NCBI GenBank assembly: GCA_033065855.1
Contig: JAVXUO010000997.1
Span: forward strand, 1 to 64,000
DNA from: Escallonia rubra
Taxonomy: Eukaryota; Streptophyta; Magnoliopsida; Escalloniales; Escalloniaceae
DNA length: 64,000 nucleotides
Direction of reading: 5' to 3'
Below the pieces are notes generated by a model. It searched no databases, had not been told where the DNA came from, and saw nothing but the letters and a program-made list of their open reading frames with translations. Of this stretch, positions 51,376-63,231 are shown one piece after another. How positions within the stretch are numbered: the first letter of the stretch is position 1; each line of letters starts with the position of its first letter. Both the position numbers and the translations under genes were made by a program.

Positions 51376-54300
51376 ACAAAATCTATATCTATATCTATAT
51401 ATAATATATAATAAGCGAAGCAAGAGTTTATTTGCGCGACACATTATCATAAAAATATGGCTTCTTTACATGACACGTCATCACATTATGTTTTATGTGA
51501 AATAGAATTGTAACTATTATACAAGTGTTCCTAAAGATTTAAAATATTATCTTGGTTGGGGTTCTTATTTCTTGATAAGTTAATTTACATATTACTAAGC
51601 CTTATATAATAAAAAAATAAGTCTAAACATCCTAAAACTCTAACTGATTGATGAACTAACTTATTAGGACTTAACGAACTAACTTATTAGGACTTAATTT
51701 TGATAATTTTATCCTTAAAACCACTCTCTATTATGAATATAAAAATTCATGTATATTAAAAAAAATAACCTACTTGATTTAAAAGAGAAAAAAAATTGAT
51801 GCTACAATCGAGAATATTATCTTGGATGGGCTTCTTATTTCTTGATAAGTTAATTTTCATATTACTAAGTCTTATATAATTGAAAAATTAATTATAAACG
51901 TTCTAAAACTCTAACTTATTGATGAACTAACTTATTAGGACTTAATTTTGATAATGTATCCTTCAAACCACTCTCTATTATGAATATAAAAATTTATATA
52001 TCTTAAAAACGAAAATAGCATACTTGATTTAGGAGAGTGAAAAAAAAATGATGCTACAATTGAGAATATTATCTTGGATGGAATTCTTATTTCTTAATTA
52101 GTTAATTTCCATATTAGTATACCTTATATAATTGAAAAACTAATTCTAGACGTTCTAAAATTCTAAATGATTGATGAACTAACTTATTATGACTTAATTT
52201 TACTATTGTATCCTTAAAATCACTCTCTAATATGAATATAAAAGTTCAAATATCTTAAAAAACAAAAATAACATACTAGATTTAGAAAAGAAAAAAAATG
52301 ATGCTACAATTGAGAATACTATCTTGGATGAGATTCTTATATCTTGATAAGTTAATTTTTATATTATTAAGCTTTATACAATTGAAAAACTAATTCTAAA
52401 TGTTCTAAAACTCTAAATGATTGATGAACTAACTTAATAGAACATAATTATAACTATTGCATCCTTAAAACCACTCCCTAATATAAATATAAACATTCAT
52501 ATATCTTAAAAATGAAAATAACAAACTAGATTTAGAAGAGAAAAAAATGATGCTGCAATTAAGATTGAAACAATAAAAATTATGTAAAAATTATTTTTTT
52601 TTTTAAATAATCAAATTTGCTTATTGTAATTGATGTAATGATTTGTCAATATAGTTAGTAACTTTTAGAATCCTTTTGATAAAATAAAAAAATTGACGTT
52701 ATTTTTTCGATAGAACCACGCAAATAATAAATGACTGTAGAATTATTATTCATTAAAATTGTAACAATAATGATGCTTATTCATAAATTTGTTAGTTGAA
52801 AAGGACTTAAAGCTATATACTAAACATGTAAATGTATGCAAATATTATTTTTAATGTGATCCCTATTATTAAGTTTATTTAATTTTACAGGATCTATATA
52901 AGGGCAATACGAGGAAATCTTATATAATGCGAAAATTAATTCTAAAACTCTAATTATATGAATTTTTCAGGATTTAATTTTAACTATCGTGTTTTAAAAA
53001 ACTAACTCTCTCATACAATGGGAAAAAAAAATCACATATGTAAAAATTATAACTTATGGATACGTAGAAGAAAAAAATTATGTTACCGTTAATTTAAGTT
53101 TATTATAATGTAATAAAATGTGTATTTATTTACGCATAACATAGCCATTGCAAAAATTATTCATGTACTATATAAAATCAATAATCAAATTACAGGATGA
53201 TTTTTTGCTTCGATAGGACAGAACAATCAACAAAGTGGCTATATACGCACATGTAAGATTTTTGACAAAAAAAAAATAAAAAAAATCACATATGTATTAA
53301 AAAAAAAGGTGTGATCAAATTAAATAATTCTTAATTACTATATTTGAGAGTATTTAAACTTTTAAGATACAAAAATATGATATGATTATTTTATCCTTAA
53401 AACCACTCTATAATATGAATTTATAAATCCATATATCTAAAAAATAAAAATAATATTATCTTGAAGGGGTTCTTATTTCTTGATAAATTGATTAGCATAT
53501 CAATAAGCCTTATAATTGAAAAAATAATTCTAAACACTCCAAAACTCTAACTAATTATTGAACTAACTGATTAGGACTTAATTTTAACTATTGTATACTT
53601 AAAAAGCACTTTTTAATATGAATATGAAAATTCATACATCAAAAAAATGAAATAACATATAAGATTTAAAAGAGGAAAAAAATTATGTTACAATTGGGAT
53701 TGAAGCAATAAAAATAATATAACAATTGATTCATATTTTTTTATTTTAATATATACTTATCGTGTCGATGCAAAGATTTATCAAATATAATCTATAGCTT
53801 TTAGAATCTTTTTGGTAAAATAAAAAATTGACCATATTTTTTGGGTATTACCACCCGCAAAATGACTGTCTAATTATTATTAATTAAAATTGTAATAATG
53901 ATAAAGCTTATTTATAAATCTAATAGTTGAAAATGATATATACTAAACATGTTAGTGTATCTAAAGGTATGCAAATATTATTTTGGATGTGATCTATATT
54001 TTTAAGTTTATTTAGTTTTGCAGGAACTATATAAGGGTTATATTAGAAAACCTTATATAATTTGAGAACTAATTTTAAAGAATATATACTAGTTTATTAA
54101 GATTTAATTTTGACTATTGTGTCCTCAAAACTAACTCTCTTATACGATCATGAAAAATCATGTATCTAGAAAACAAAAGTCACATATGAGACTTAGAAGG
54201 AAAACCAAATCATGTTAAAGTTAATTTAAGTTTATTATAATGTAATAAATGTATATATATTTACCCATAACATTATCATTGCAAACAATTATTACTGTAA

Positions 54301-54480
54301 TATATAAGATCAATAGTACAATTATAGGACATTTTTTTTGTTTTGGTAACACCGTAAAATAATCGAAATGATTACATCGCATATGTGAGATTTTGGAAAC
54401 AAATCACGTATGTATTAGAAAAAAGATACAATTAAATCAAATAATTCTTAACTACTATATTTGAGAACTTTTAAAAACCT
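51376..54480. repeat. AT-rich tandem array with ~250-bp units and a ~1.1-kb higher-order duplication
   Basis: AATATTATCTTGG.TGGG.TTC followed by TTATTTCTTGATAAGTTAAT recurs at about 51542, 51811, 52063 and 52313 (spacings about 269, 252, 250), each unit containing GATGAACTAACTTATTAGGA and AAAACCACTCTCTA. A fifth unit is at 53452. Sequence after unit four (52560-53320) and after unit five (53690-54480) is homologous, both with TTAGAATC.TTTTGATAAA-type and TATGCAAATATTATTTT motifs, so a larger block of about 1.1 kb is duplicated. The left edge at 51376 (CTATATCTATATATAATATA) resembles the start of some plant Helitrons, but no 3' hairpin was found. It occupies the place where the ectodomain exons of copy B should be. 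Confidence 0.75.
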
Positions 54481-55865
54481 TTATAATGTAAAAAAAAATT
54501 ATCTATTTAACTATACAAAACAAACGACTAACCAGTTCGTTTCTGCATAGGTCCTTGCGATCAATGAAATGACTTTTTTACTTATACTTAATTAAATTTT
54601 CATGAAAAAAAAACTATGAGTGCACTTAGTAGAGAAACACACACACACACACACACATTAGATATTATGTGGTCGTTCTGTTAAATTTATTTTTGCAAAC
54701 AATAATAACTTATTTGAAATTAATAAGGTGTACATAAGTCCTGTTAAATTTGACATATAACTTTATTCCAGATAGATTTCTACTAAATCATTATAATAAC
54801 CTTTGAAAAATATGTAACACCTCAAAAACTTTTGAAGTTAAAGAATTATACTCATATATAATATTTACAATTTAAAAGGGGATAGCTCATAGCCTGACCA
54901 CTTTTTAATTTCAATCATAACCATATTTGTTATTTAGCTCTATATGGTATCAACATGACTATTCTACTACTATAACTGCTAAGCCAATATTCATTTAGAA
55001 TATTAATTAACAACTTAAAGTAAAAGCTTAAAGAATGCAAGTGTCTAACGGCTCCACCGCTATTCCTTATAGCCAAATAAGAATTTTTTTAAATAATGTT
55101 ATTGTCTTTTTTATCTCATGATATGTGGTACACAGTAATACACTTTTTAAGCCCTTATGATATACTATATTTTATAAACCGGTCCAAGTTTGACTCGGGT
55201 TACTGGTCTAGTACTCTTTAATTAAACTTGTACAATATGACATGCAGAGGGGAACCAAACACAACTCACTAAGAGAGGTGAGTCAAAAAGAAAATTCTAG
55301 ACAGGAGGTACAGGATACAAGCTATCTCAACTTTCACGAGAGAAGAATGACACGAAGCCCCTTTCGTGGGGTGTAGTTGTGTGTGTTTTTGTCTTGAAAA
55401 GACATGTTTAGCCCTCCATGTGGACAGTCATTCACCTTTTTTAAGGAGGTAAGATTTTGGGTTTAATATAAATCAATCTAAAAAGTAAGAATTTTATGTG
55501 ATGCAATTGAAACCATAGCGCTTTAAGTGGAAGAGTAATATAAACCTTAAAGGGTTGAGTGCAATTTACCGTACAGTCTTTTCCACACACGAGATCGAAT
55601 CGCTCCAAACAGGTATAATATATATATATAATTCAAGTAAAAACCAAAATTAGAATATAGACTGCAAACTTTTAGGCAGAGCCTTTCATACCTTCAAACA
55701 TTATGTTTTCTATACTCGATCTTATATAAAGAATAATGCGTATTAAAAAGTTTTAGCCATGTCAACATTCGGATCTTTGTCTTTGTATTCTTAATTTTCT
55801 TAAATAGGCGAGTCAGACACTCGGACACGAACCCGATCCGAACACCGACACCAAGTCCATATAAC
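54481..55865. other. Intergenic AT-rich sequence between array and WAK-like copy B
   Basis: Contains a (CA)n at 54638-54657, a TA run near 55617-55630 and a short GTGTCGG-family remnant at 55805-55865 (CAGACACTCGGACACGAACC). No WAK ectodomain sequence was recognised. Confidence 0.45.
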
Positions 55866-55888
55866 ATAGATCGTCAAAGTGATGATAA

Positions 55889-56045
55889 GGGTAAGTCTTG
55901 GCATATCGGTAAAGGTTATTGGATGTCACAGGTGCAAATTAAAACACAAAAATAGTCCCTCCAATAGTGGGGGAGTAAGGCTGCATGCGCTTCCCAAACC
56001 CCCAATAGTGGGAAGCTACTTTTGCATGGGAGCCACCCCTTTCAT
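55889..56045 (+). mobile_element. Au-type SINE, diverged, upstream of WAK-like copy B
   Basis: GGTAAGTCTTGGCATATCGG, AAGGCTGCATGC, TTCCCAAACCCCCAA and GGGAGCCACC align with the plant Au SINE pattern (AGCCTTGGCGCAAC.GGTAAAG, GTCACGGGTT, AGGCTGC). The matching copy is at 61696-61850. Confidence 0.7.
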
Positions 56046-56083
56046 ATCGCAAAAGTGATGCTAATCTTATTTGGGTGTTATAG

Positions 56084-57288
56084 GTACTACAAGTGGTCTT
56101 GGAGGATTACTTTTGATTGTTGCCTTATGGTGGTTGTACAAAATAATCAAAAGAATAAAAAAAAGGAAGCTGAGGGAAAAGTTCTTCAAGAGGAATGGCG
56201 GTTTGCTGTTAAAGCAACAATTGTCTTCTGGTGAAGAAGGAACTGTTGAGAAAACCAAAGTGTTCACCTCAAAGGAGCTTGAAAAGGCCACCGACCACTA
56301 CCATGAGAGTCGAATTCTTGGTCAAGGAGGACAAGGGACTGTGTACAAAGGAATGTTAACGGATGGAAGAATTGTGGCAGTTAAGAAGTCTTCAACAGCA
56401 GAGGACGAAGGCAAACTCCAACAGTTTATTAACAAGGTGGTCATTTTGTTAGAAAATAACCATAGAAATGTGGTCAAGCTATATGGGTGTTGCTTGGAGA
56501 CAGAAGTTCCTCTCCTTGTTTATGAATTCATCCCCAACGGAACCCTCTATCATTATCTCCATCATCTTCCCACGTTCTTGGGATATGCGTTTAGGAATTG
56601 CAACAGAAATTACGGGAGCTCTTCAGTACCTTCACTCGGCAGCTTCTTCACCTATATATCACCGGGACATCAAATCCACAAACATTCTCTTGGATGACAA
56701 ATACAGGTCAAATGTGGCAGACTTTGGGACTTCAAGATCAGTTGGCATTGATCAAACTCACTTGACCACACGAGTGTCGGGAACCTTTGGCTACTTGGAC
56801 CCAGAATATTTCCAATCAAACCAATTTACTGATAAAAGTGATGTTTACAGATTCGGAATAGTTCTTGTTGAGCTCTTAACAGGACAAAAACCAATATTGG
56901 AATCTAGATCTAATGATGGGCGGAGTTTAGCAACACACTTCAAGTTGGCAATGAAAGAATGCCATTGTTTCGATATTTTTTATGCCCGAGTTGTTAAAGA
57001 GGGTGGTAAAGATGAGATCATCATGAGGGTTGCTAACCTTGCAAAAAGATGCCTTAACTTGAGCGGTAGAAAAGGCCAACAATGAAACAAGTTGCAATGG
57101 AGTTAGAAGGAATTTGAATGTCAAACGGAGCCCCTGCAGTTCAACAACAGTACGAAGAGCTTGAATACGATGAAGCTGAATTAGTGGCCACTTGGGATGC
57201 TGCTTCAACCTTAACAAGTTCTCATATGATCAATAATGCAGTTTCGCCATTATATGTCCAACCTCTGTTGTCAAGTAGAACTAGATAG
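56084..57288 (+). pseudogene. WAK-like kinase exon, pseudogene (copy B)
   Basis: The region corresponds to exon 3 of gene C: transmembrane helix ([14 protein letters not shown]), [19 protein letters not shown]-loop [31 protein letters not shown] and [12 protein letters not shown] are readable. Relative to gene C it has an 11-bp deletion near 56566 (frameshift after YHYLHH), a 1-bp deletion near 57070 (GRKGQQ then stop) and a TGA at 57115-57117. It also lacks the six bases for Lys-Ile after VAVKKS. A splice acceptor (TATAG, 56079-56083) is preserved, but no exon 1 or 2 was found in the 5 kb upstream. It cannot make a receptor. Confidence 0.92.
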
Positions 57289-57865
57289 TTTGTTTCACAT
57301 TTAAGCCACTGATCGGTTGCGAGCACATTGAGTCCTTGCAATTCATATATATTATGTATCCATGTACCATATTTCTCTTCTCTCTCTCTCTCTCTCTATG
57401 TTGACATTGTATAGCATATAACCTTTAAAGAGGAACTCTAAACCCACACAATCTTATGCTTTATCCACACCGCATTTGTAGCTACAAAGTGTCTTAGGAA
57501 CTCTAGTCCCTTAAATGAGAGTTGATGGGATGACCAAATCAAGTTTAGACCAAGACTATTCCTAAATCATATAGCTACTCTTCTCTATTGAAATCAAGAA
57601 CAACTAGTTATGTTCTGTCACGTGCCACACACAAAATTTGCATTCAAGAACATATATTTATTGTCATGAATACGCTTTGAACCTTCAATACATTGTACAC
57701 CCAGCCAGAGTTTGCATTGAAGAGTCTCAGAGGAAGGAAGCACTAACCCTCATTTCCCATCTGAAGGTTCGTGAAAGACCATGAAATGAGGTCTCTTTCC
57801 GGCATTTCCTCGAACCCCTTGTGTGCTTCATCTGCTAGGCAACACGTAAACCAAAAGGGCATTAT

Positions 57866-58194
57866 ATTGCCAAAAAGTAACCTTTCATTTGTCGTTCACA
57901 TCATCTCCTTTCATATATCATTGATATCTCTGATCTCCTTTGATATATATGTGATATCTCTAATTTGATTTTAATTGTAATCTCTTGATTTGATTGATTT
58001 TGTAATATCTTGATTTGATTGTGTAATTGCCCAAAATCTTGTATAAATAGTTGATCAGTGAGAAGGGTCAAGTGTGGCCTTTTTACAGCTTGTTCTAAAG
58101 TCACACATGTTTCTCTTTTATTTAGATCAATGGTCGAAAAATACTGTGAATTCAAATGGTGGTTGGGAAGACGAAAGCATAACCAAGCATCTGA
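57866..58194. other. Possible Copia LTR-like sequence
   Basis: TTTGATTTGATTGTGTAATTG, TTGTATAAATAGTTG (58039-58053, TATA-like) and repeated TTTGATATAT motifs recall a Copia LTR promoter; the Copia fragment follows immediately. No second copy is present. Confidence 0.3.
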
Positions 58195-58660
58195 CATGGG
58201 CATACAACACTTACAATATCCCCCATACACACCACAATGCGTGAGTAGTGCAGAAAGACGACATCGTCACATTATATAGACCACCCTCGCCTTACTCCAT
58301 TAAGCTTCCTTTCTGCTTCATTTTTGGCCGTGCGCTTGCCAAACCGCCGTTTATTTAGTAAACCGCATGACCACCCCACTCCTCCACGACCTATCACCCT
58401 ACCAAGCCTTGTTCAAGCACAACCCAAATTATTAAACCTTACTAACCTTTGGTTGTTTGTGTTACCCATGGCTTAGACCTTCTACTCCTCATAAGCTACC
58501 CCCGAGATCCACAAATTTTTTTTTCCGGTTATTCACTTAAACACCATTGTTACAAATGCCTTGACCCCAACACCAACAGATTATACTTATCCCGCCATGT
58601 TGCTTTCGTCAAAAACAACTTTCCATTTGAACACCTATCACATAATTACGTAAAACCTCA
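58195..58660 (+). mobile_element. Copia integrase/connector fragment, broken
   Basis: Readable pieces in different frames: GIQHLQYPPYTPQ and SAERRHRHI, the end of the integrase core; then DLSPYQALFKHNPN; then HHCYKCLDPNTNRLYLSRHV and AFVKNNFPFEHL, the conserved Copia segment after the integrase. Stops and frameshifts interrupt it. The rest of the polyprotein and the partner LTR are missing. Confidence 0.8.
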
Positions 58661-60021
58661 GGGATGTTTAGTGTAATTTACCATTTTCTCAAGTGGGTCT
58701 TCTACAACAACATCAACACATAGATAAATAGTAGAGAATAAAACATTATCACGCATAAGAAACCTAAAAATCGCGCTCCAAAATAAATTTAATCGTGCAC
58801 TCATGTCTCACATGGACAGTGTCAGCCTAAAATGAACTACCTCAATTTTGGAGCCGTATCGTTATTCCTGCTTGTTATGTTAGTTAACGATATAGGTCCC
58901 TCTCATCTAATGTGGGAGATTGCATGAAACTCAATGGTCCCTTTATTTTTTTATTTTTTTTGATGTGCCTTTTACAAATGTACATGTAGAAGGTTGTAAT
59001 AGAACATCATTACAAAAACGAATGAGAAACTCAGGCTCCGTACGCTTACAATATTTGTTTTCTGTTTTCATTTTCATGATTTTCATATTCAGTTTGAAAA
59101 TCCGTTCCTATACTTTTATCATTTTCACCAAAAAAATTTAGCTATTTTTTCTTATAGTGGGTGAAGTTTGAGTGAAAAAAGCTGAAAACACCTTGGAGGT
59201 GTTTTTAGTTTTTTGTCACTATTTGTGTAATTTTATCCAAAATGAAAACAGAAAATGATAGAAGTACGCAAAAAAAGAATCTTTTTCATCATCATTGTTA
59301 AAAACAAAAAACGAATTTCGTAAACGTACACAATTTTCAACGGTGGGCCAAACACCATAATCCAACAAGCAAACATCTTAAGTTCCGCTCGTTCAGACTT
59401 AAACCTCTTTCTCACTATAGTCTCTACATATCGGCAACTCAAATAATAACTCTTATAATAAAATGCTTTCCACCACTTTAATCAATTTTGATCGAAATAA
59501 TCAATTTTAACCAAACTAAACTATGTACTGTCCACCTCCCTTCTCAGCCCTCTGCCAATAATCAAATGCAAAGTCGAATATTTCTATGGAGTGCACCTTA
59601 TTATAGAAAGGATTGTAAGACTTCTTTTGCAACAGAGACACGGGGTAAACCTTGCTGATTATGTCTCGAACATTAACTAATACCGAAGCCTGCCACAATT
59701 AACAGGTGCGACATTGACTCCACTGGCTCAGTCATTGTTGTAACTATATTATGAAGAGATCAGTATGAACCGGAATAGAAAATAATTGTGCCGGCAACAG
59801 CTACCTGAAAAGGAGAACAAAGAGTTGTTGGGGAGAATAGTTTTCCTTTTATTTGCCTGCCTTTTCAAAGATGTAGTTACTTTATATGGCACAGGGAAGG
59901 TTCGAAGAGAGATCATCTGATCAAGGAAAGTCTTCATCTTTCAAATACTTATAATTCGCTCCCACTCTTCCCCACTACTCTTGAACACCTCAAAGAAAGG
60001 GAGAGAGAGAGAGAGACACAA
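58661..60021 (+). other. Intergenic sequence and promoter region of WAK-like gene C
   Basis: AT-rich with T-runs (58945-58962) and an AAAACTGAAAA/TTTTCAGTTT-rich patch near 59060-59260. A (GA)n at 60000-60016 lies in the leader of gene C. TACTTTATATGGC near 59878 is a weak TATA candidate. Confidence 0.4.
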
Positions 60022-63000
60022 ATGGTTATGAAGCCGGTGCTTGGAGGCATACTAGTATTGTTGCTGATCACAGCAACAGCACAAGCATTATCTCTCGCCA
60101 ATCCTGGTTGTGAAGAAACATGCGACAACGTTACTATACCGTATCCATTTGGTATTGGAGCCAGTTGCTCTGCCAATGAGTCGTTCATAGTAACTTGCAA
60201 CAACTCTTTCGATCCAATAGCACCTTACATCAGTAGCATCAATTTGCAGGTGCTCGACATTTCTCTTGAAGGAACCATCCGGATTAATAGTCCAATAATC
60301 ACATCAAACTGTCCCGATAGACATAATAGTACTCTAGAGATGGACTTTTCAAGAACCCCTTTCTCGTTCTCAGACACCAAAAACCACTTCACCGCCACAG
60401 GTTGCAACAATCTTGCGCTGATTAATGGCCAGGATATAGAAACCAGAGGGTGCACGTCGTACTGCAACAGCTCTTGGAGACCCAGAACTTGCTATGGCAT
60501 CAACTGTTGCCAGACAAGAATCCCTTCCTCCCTCAAGTACATTAACGTGTCGTTGAGAAGCATCTCTCCAGAAAATGATGGGGAAAGTTGCAAGCGCGCA
60601 TTTATGGTGGAACAAGGCTGGTTTACCAACTTGACAAATCTGTTGGATGTGCAATCCATGGAAAATGTTCCTGTTGTGCTGGATTGGACAGCAAACAAGA
60701 CATGTAAAAATTCCATAAGAATATACAACGACATAAACCAGTACAAGACAGTGTGTTCTTGTGGTGGGGGCGAAGAAGGAAACCCATATTTGCAAGGCGG
60801 ATGTCAAGGTAGATCTTCCCTCTTTAAGTTACTCCCTTCAAGTATAATACTACGATAACTGCAGCAATCGAATACTAAGATGCAATTGGATGAATGCAAA
60901 TTTAATTAGATAATTACTATAAAAAACTACAATGATCTAATCCTCAACTGCTCCAGATGCATGTAGGCAAGCAACACATACTTGTTGTTACTTGCAAACT
61001 TTACTTGTTTTGTTTGGTTTTTCATGTCAGATGTGGACGAATGTGCAAACCCATCTACTAATGAATGCGTGCAACCATACATCTGCGTGAATCATCCATC
61101 GACTTATGGCTGCTACCTCCCAGAGAGAGGTAGCAACAAAGCCCGAATGGCTATTATAGGTATGCTCCTTTCTTTAACACACAGGTACATAAATTTTGGC
61201 AGCACGAGCACACAATAAACACAAGCAAAACTAGCAGATGATTAAATTAGTTTTGAGTTGGTGCATCATTATTCTGACAAGTGTCATTGACATGGAAATT
61301 ACTAGTTTCTTATCATAATGAATGTATGAATGACTCAGCTCAGTTTCCCACATCACCCGTGTTCCCTAGAAGGAATGTTTCATTAGATCCGCATCAAGTC
61401 GTAGTAGTAATTCAAGATTCCAGACAACGATTGAACTTGACTATTATAATATGATGATGTCCCTTAAAGAGCACGGGAAGACTGTAAGCTCAAACTAGAC
61501 GCCTCCAACAGAAATAAGAGATGTATTTCCTTAACTGTATCAATAAGGGGAAGAGTGTGAGTGTGAGTGTGTGTGTGTGTGAGTGTCTGAGAGTGTGTGT
61601 GTGTGTGTGTTGTAAATTATGGAGATTAAATTATAAAGCAACACACACATTTAGCATATTGAAGCATAAATTGCTTTCATAGTCAAAGTGACCTAAGGGC
61701 AAGCCTTGGCATATCGGTAAAGGTTGTAGGAAGTCACGGGTTGGAAACATGAAAATAGTCCCCTCCCAATAGTGGGGGGTAAGGCTGCATGCCCTTCCCA
61801 AACCCCCAATGCTGGAAAGCTTTTGCAGGGGAGCCGCCCCTTTCGTATTGCCAAAGTTATGCTAATCCTGTTTGGGTGTTTTAGGTACGACAAGTGGTCC
61901 TGGAGGATTACTTTTGATTACCGCTTTATGGTGGTTGCACAAAATAATCAAAAGGATAAAAAAGAGGAAGCTGAGGGAAAAGTTCTTCAAGAGGAATGGC
62001 GGTTTGCTGTTAAAGCAACAATTGTTTTCTGGTGAAGAAAGAACTGTTGAGAAAACCAAAGTGTTCACCTCAAAGGAGCTTGAAAAGGCCACCGACCACT
62101 ACAATGAGAGTCGAATTCTTGGTCAAGGAGGACAAGGGACAGTTTATAAAGGAATGTTGACGGATGGAAGAATTGTGGCAGTTAAGAAGTCCAAAATCTC
62201 AACAGCAGACGATGAAGGCAAACTCCAACAGTTTATTAACGAGGTGGTCATTTTATCACAAATTAACCATAGAAATGTGGTCAAGCTATACGGGTGTTGC
62301 TTGGAGACAGAAGTTCCTCTCCTTGTTTACGAATTCATCCCCAACGGAACCCTCTATCATTATCTCCATCATCCAAATGAAGAGTTCCCACTTTCTTGGG
62401 ATATGCGTTTAGGAATTGCAACAGAAATTGCGGGAGCACTTCAGCACCTTCACTCGGCAGCTTCCTTACCTATATATCACCGGGATATAAAATCCACAAA
62501 CATTCTCTTAGATGACAAATACAGGTCAAAGGTGGCAGACTTTGGGACTTCAAGATCAGTTGGCGTTGATCAAACTCACTTGACCACACGAGTATCGGGA
62601 ACCTTTGGCTACTTGGACCCAGAATATTTCCAATCAAGCCAATTTACTGATAAAAGGGATGTTTACAGCTTCAGAGTAGTTCTTGTTGAGCTCTTAACAG
62701 GACAAAAACCAATATTGGAAGCTAGATCTGGTGATGGGCGGAGTTTAGCAACACACTTCAAGTTGGCAATGAAAGAATGCAATTGCTTCGAAATTTTTGA
62801 TGCCCGAGTTGTCAAAGAGGGTGGTAAAGATGAGATCATAAGGGTTGCTAACCTTGCGAAAAGATGCCTAAACTTGAACGGTAGAAAAAGGCCAACAATG
62901 AAACAAGTTGCAATGGAGTTAGAAGGAATTAGAATGTCAAAAAGAGCCCCTGCAGTTCAACAACAGTACGAAGAGCTTGAATACGATGAAGCTGAATTAG

Positions 63001-63104
63001 TGGCCACTTGGGACACTGCTTCAACCTCAACAAGTTCTTATGTGATTAATAATGTCGTTTCACCATTATATGTCCAACCTCTGTTGTCAAGTAGAACTAG
63101 ATAG
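60022..63104 (+). CDS. Wall-associated-kinase-like receptor kinase (gene C); three exons
   Basis: Exons 60022-60808, 61031-61159 and 61885-63104 join in frame to 711 residues. The signal peptide (1-22, [15 protein letters not shown]) is followed by GUB_WAK ([20 protein letters not shown]) and the C-terminal WAK part with CYGINCC and DWTANKTC, then [11 protein letters not shown]. Exon 2 encodes a reduced EGF-like module ([16 protein letters not shown]) with four rather than six cysteines. After the transmembrane helix ([14 protein letters not shown], about 312-325) come P-loop GQGGQG (385-390), Lys 406, HRDIK (504-508), DFG (524-526) and GYLDPEYF. In subdomain IX the usual [11 protein letters not shown] reads [11 protein letters not shown], with Arg at about 563 and 568; the Gly is normally strongly conserved, so kinase activity may be altered. 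The role is presumably cell-wall or pathogen-related sensing at the plasma membrane. Intron 2 contains a GT microsatellite and an Au-type SINE shared with copy B. Confidence 0.92.
61556..61610. repeat. (GT)n microsatellite in intron 2 of gene C
   Basis: Imperfect GT/GAGT repeats, not present in the matching flank of copy B because it lies just left of the duplicated block. Confidence 0.9.
61696..61850 (+). mobile_element. Au-type SINE, diverged, in intron 2 of WAK-like gene C
   Basis: GGGCAAGCCTTGGCATATCG, GTCACGGGTTGG, GTAAGGCTGCATGCCC and GGGAGCCGCCCCTTTCG closely follow the Au SINE pattern. It is a better match than the partner at 55889-56045. Confidence 0.75.
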
Positions 63105-63182
63105 CTTGTTTCACATTTAAGCCATTGATTGGCTGCGAACAAATTGAGTACTTGCCAATCAAATACATTATGTATCCATGTA

Positions 63183-63185
<3 letters not shown>

Positions 63186-63229
<44 letters not shown>
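63186..63229. repeat. (CT)n microsatellite in the 3' flank of gene C
   Basis: Over 20 uninterrupted CT units; the orthologous tract after copy B (57374-57399) is about half as long. Confidence 0.95.

Positions 63230-63231
<2 letters not shown>

Larger units (their letters stand above)
55866..57865 (+). repeat. Duplicated block, copy 1 (SINE, kinase exon B and 3' flank)
   Basis: This block is collinear with 61678-63793. Homology begins at CATAGATCGTCAAAGTGA (compare CATAGTCAAAGTGA) and ends at AAAAGGGCATTAT. It includes the Au-type SINE, intron end, kinase exon and about 570 bp of 3' flank with a CT tract. Confidence 0.9.

Noticed and set aside
51376-55600. Complete Helitron
   Set aside because: The left edge is suggestive, but no Rep/helicase sequence, 3' hairpin or CTRR end was found.
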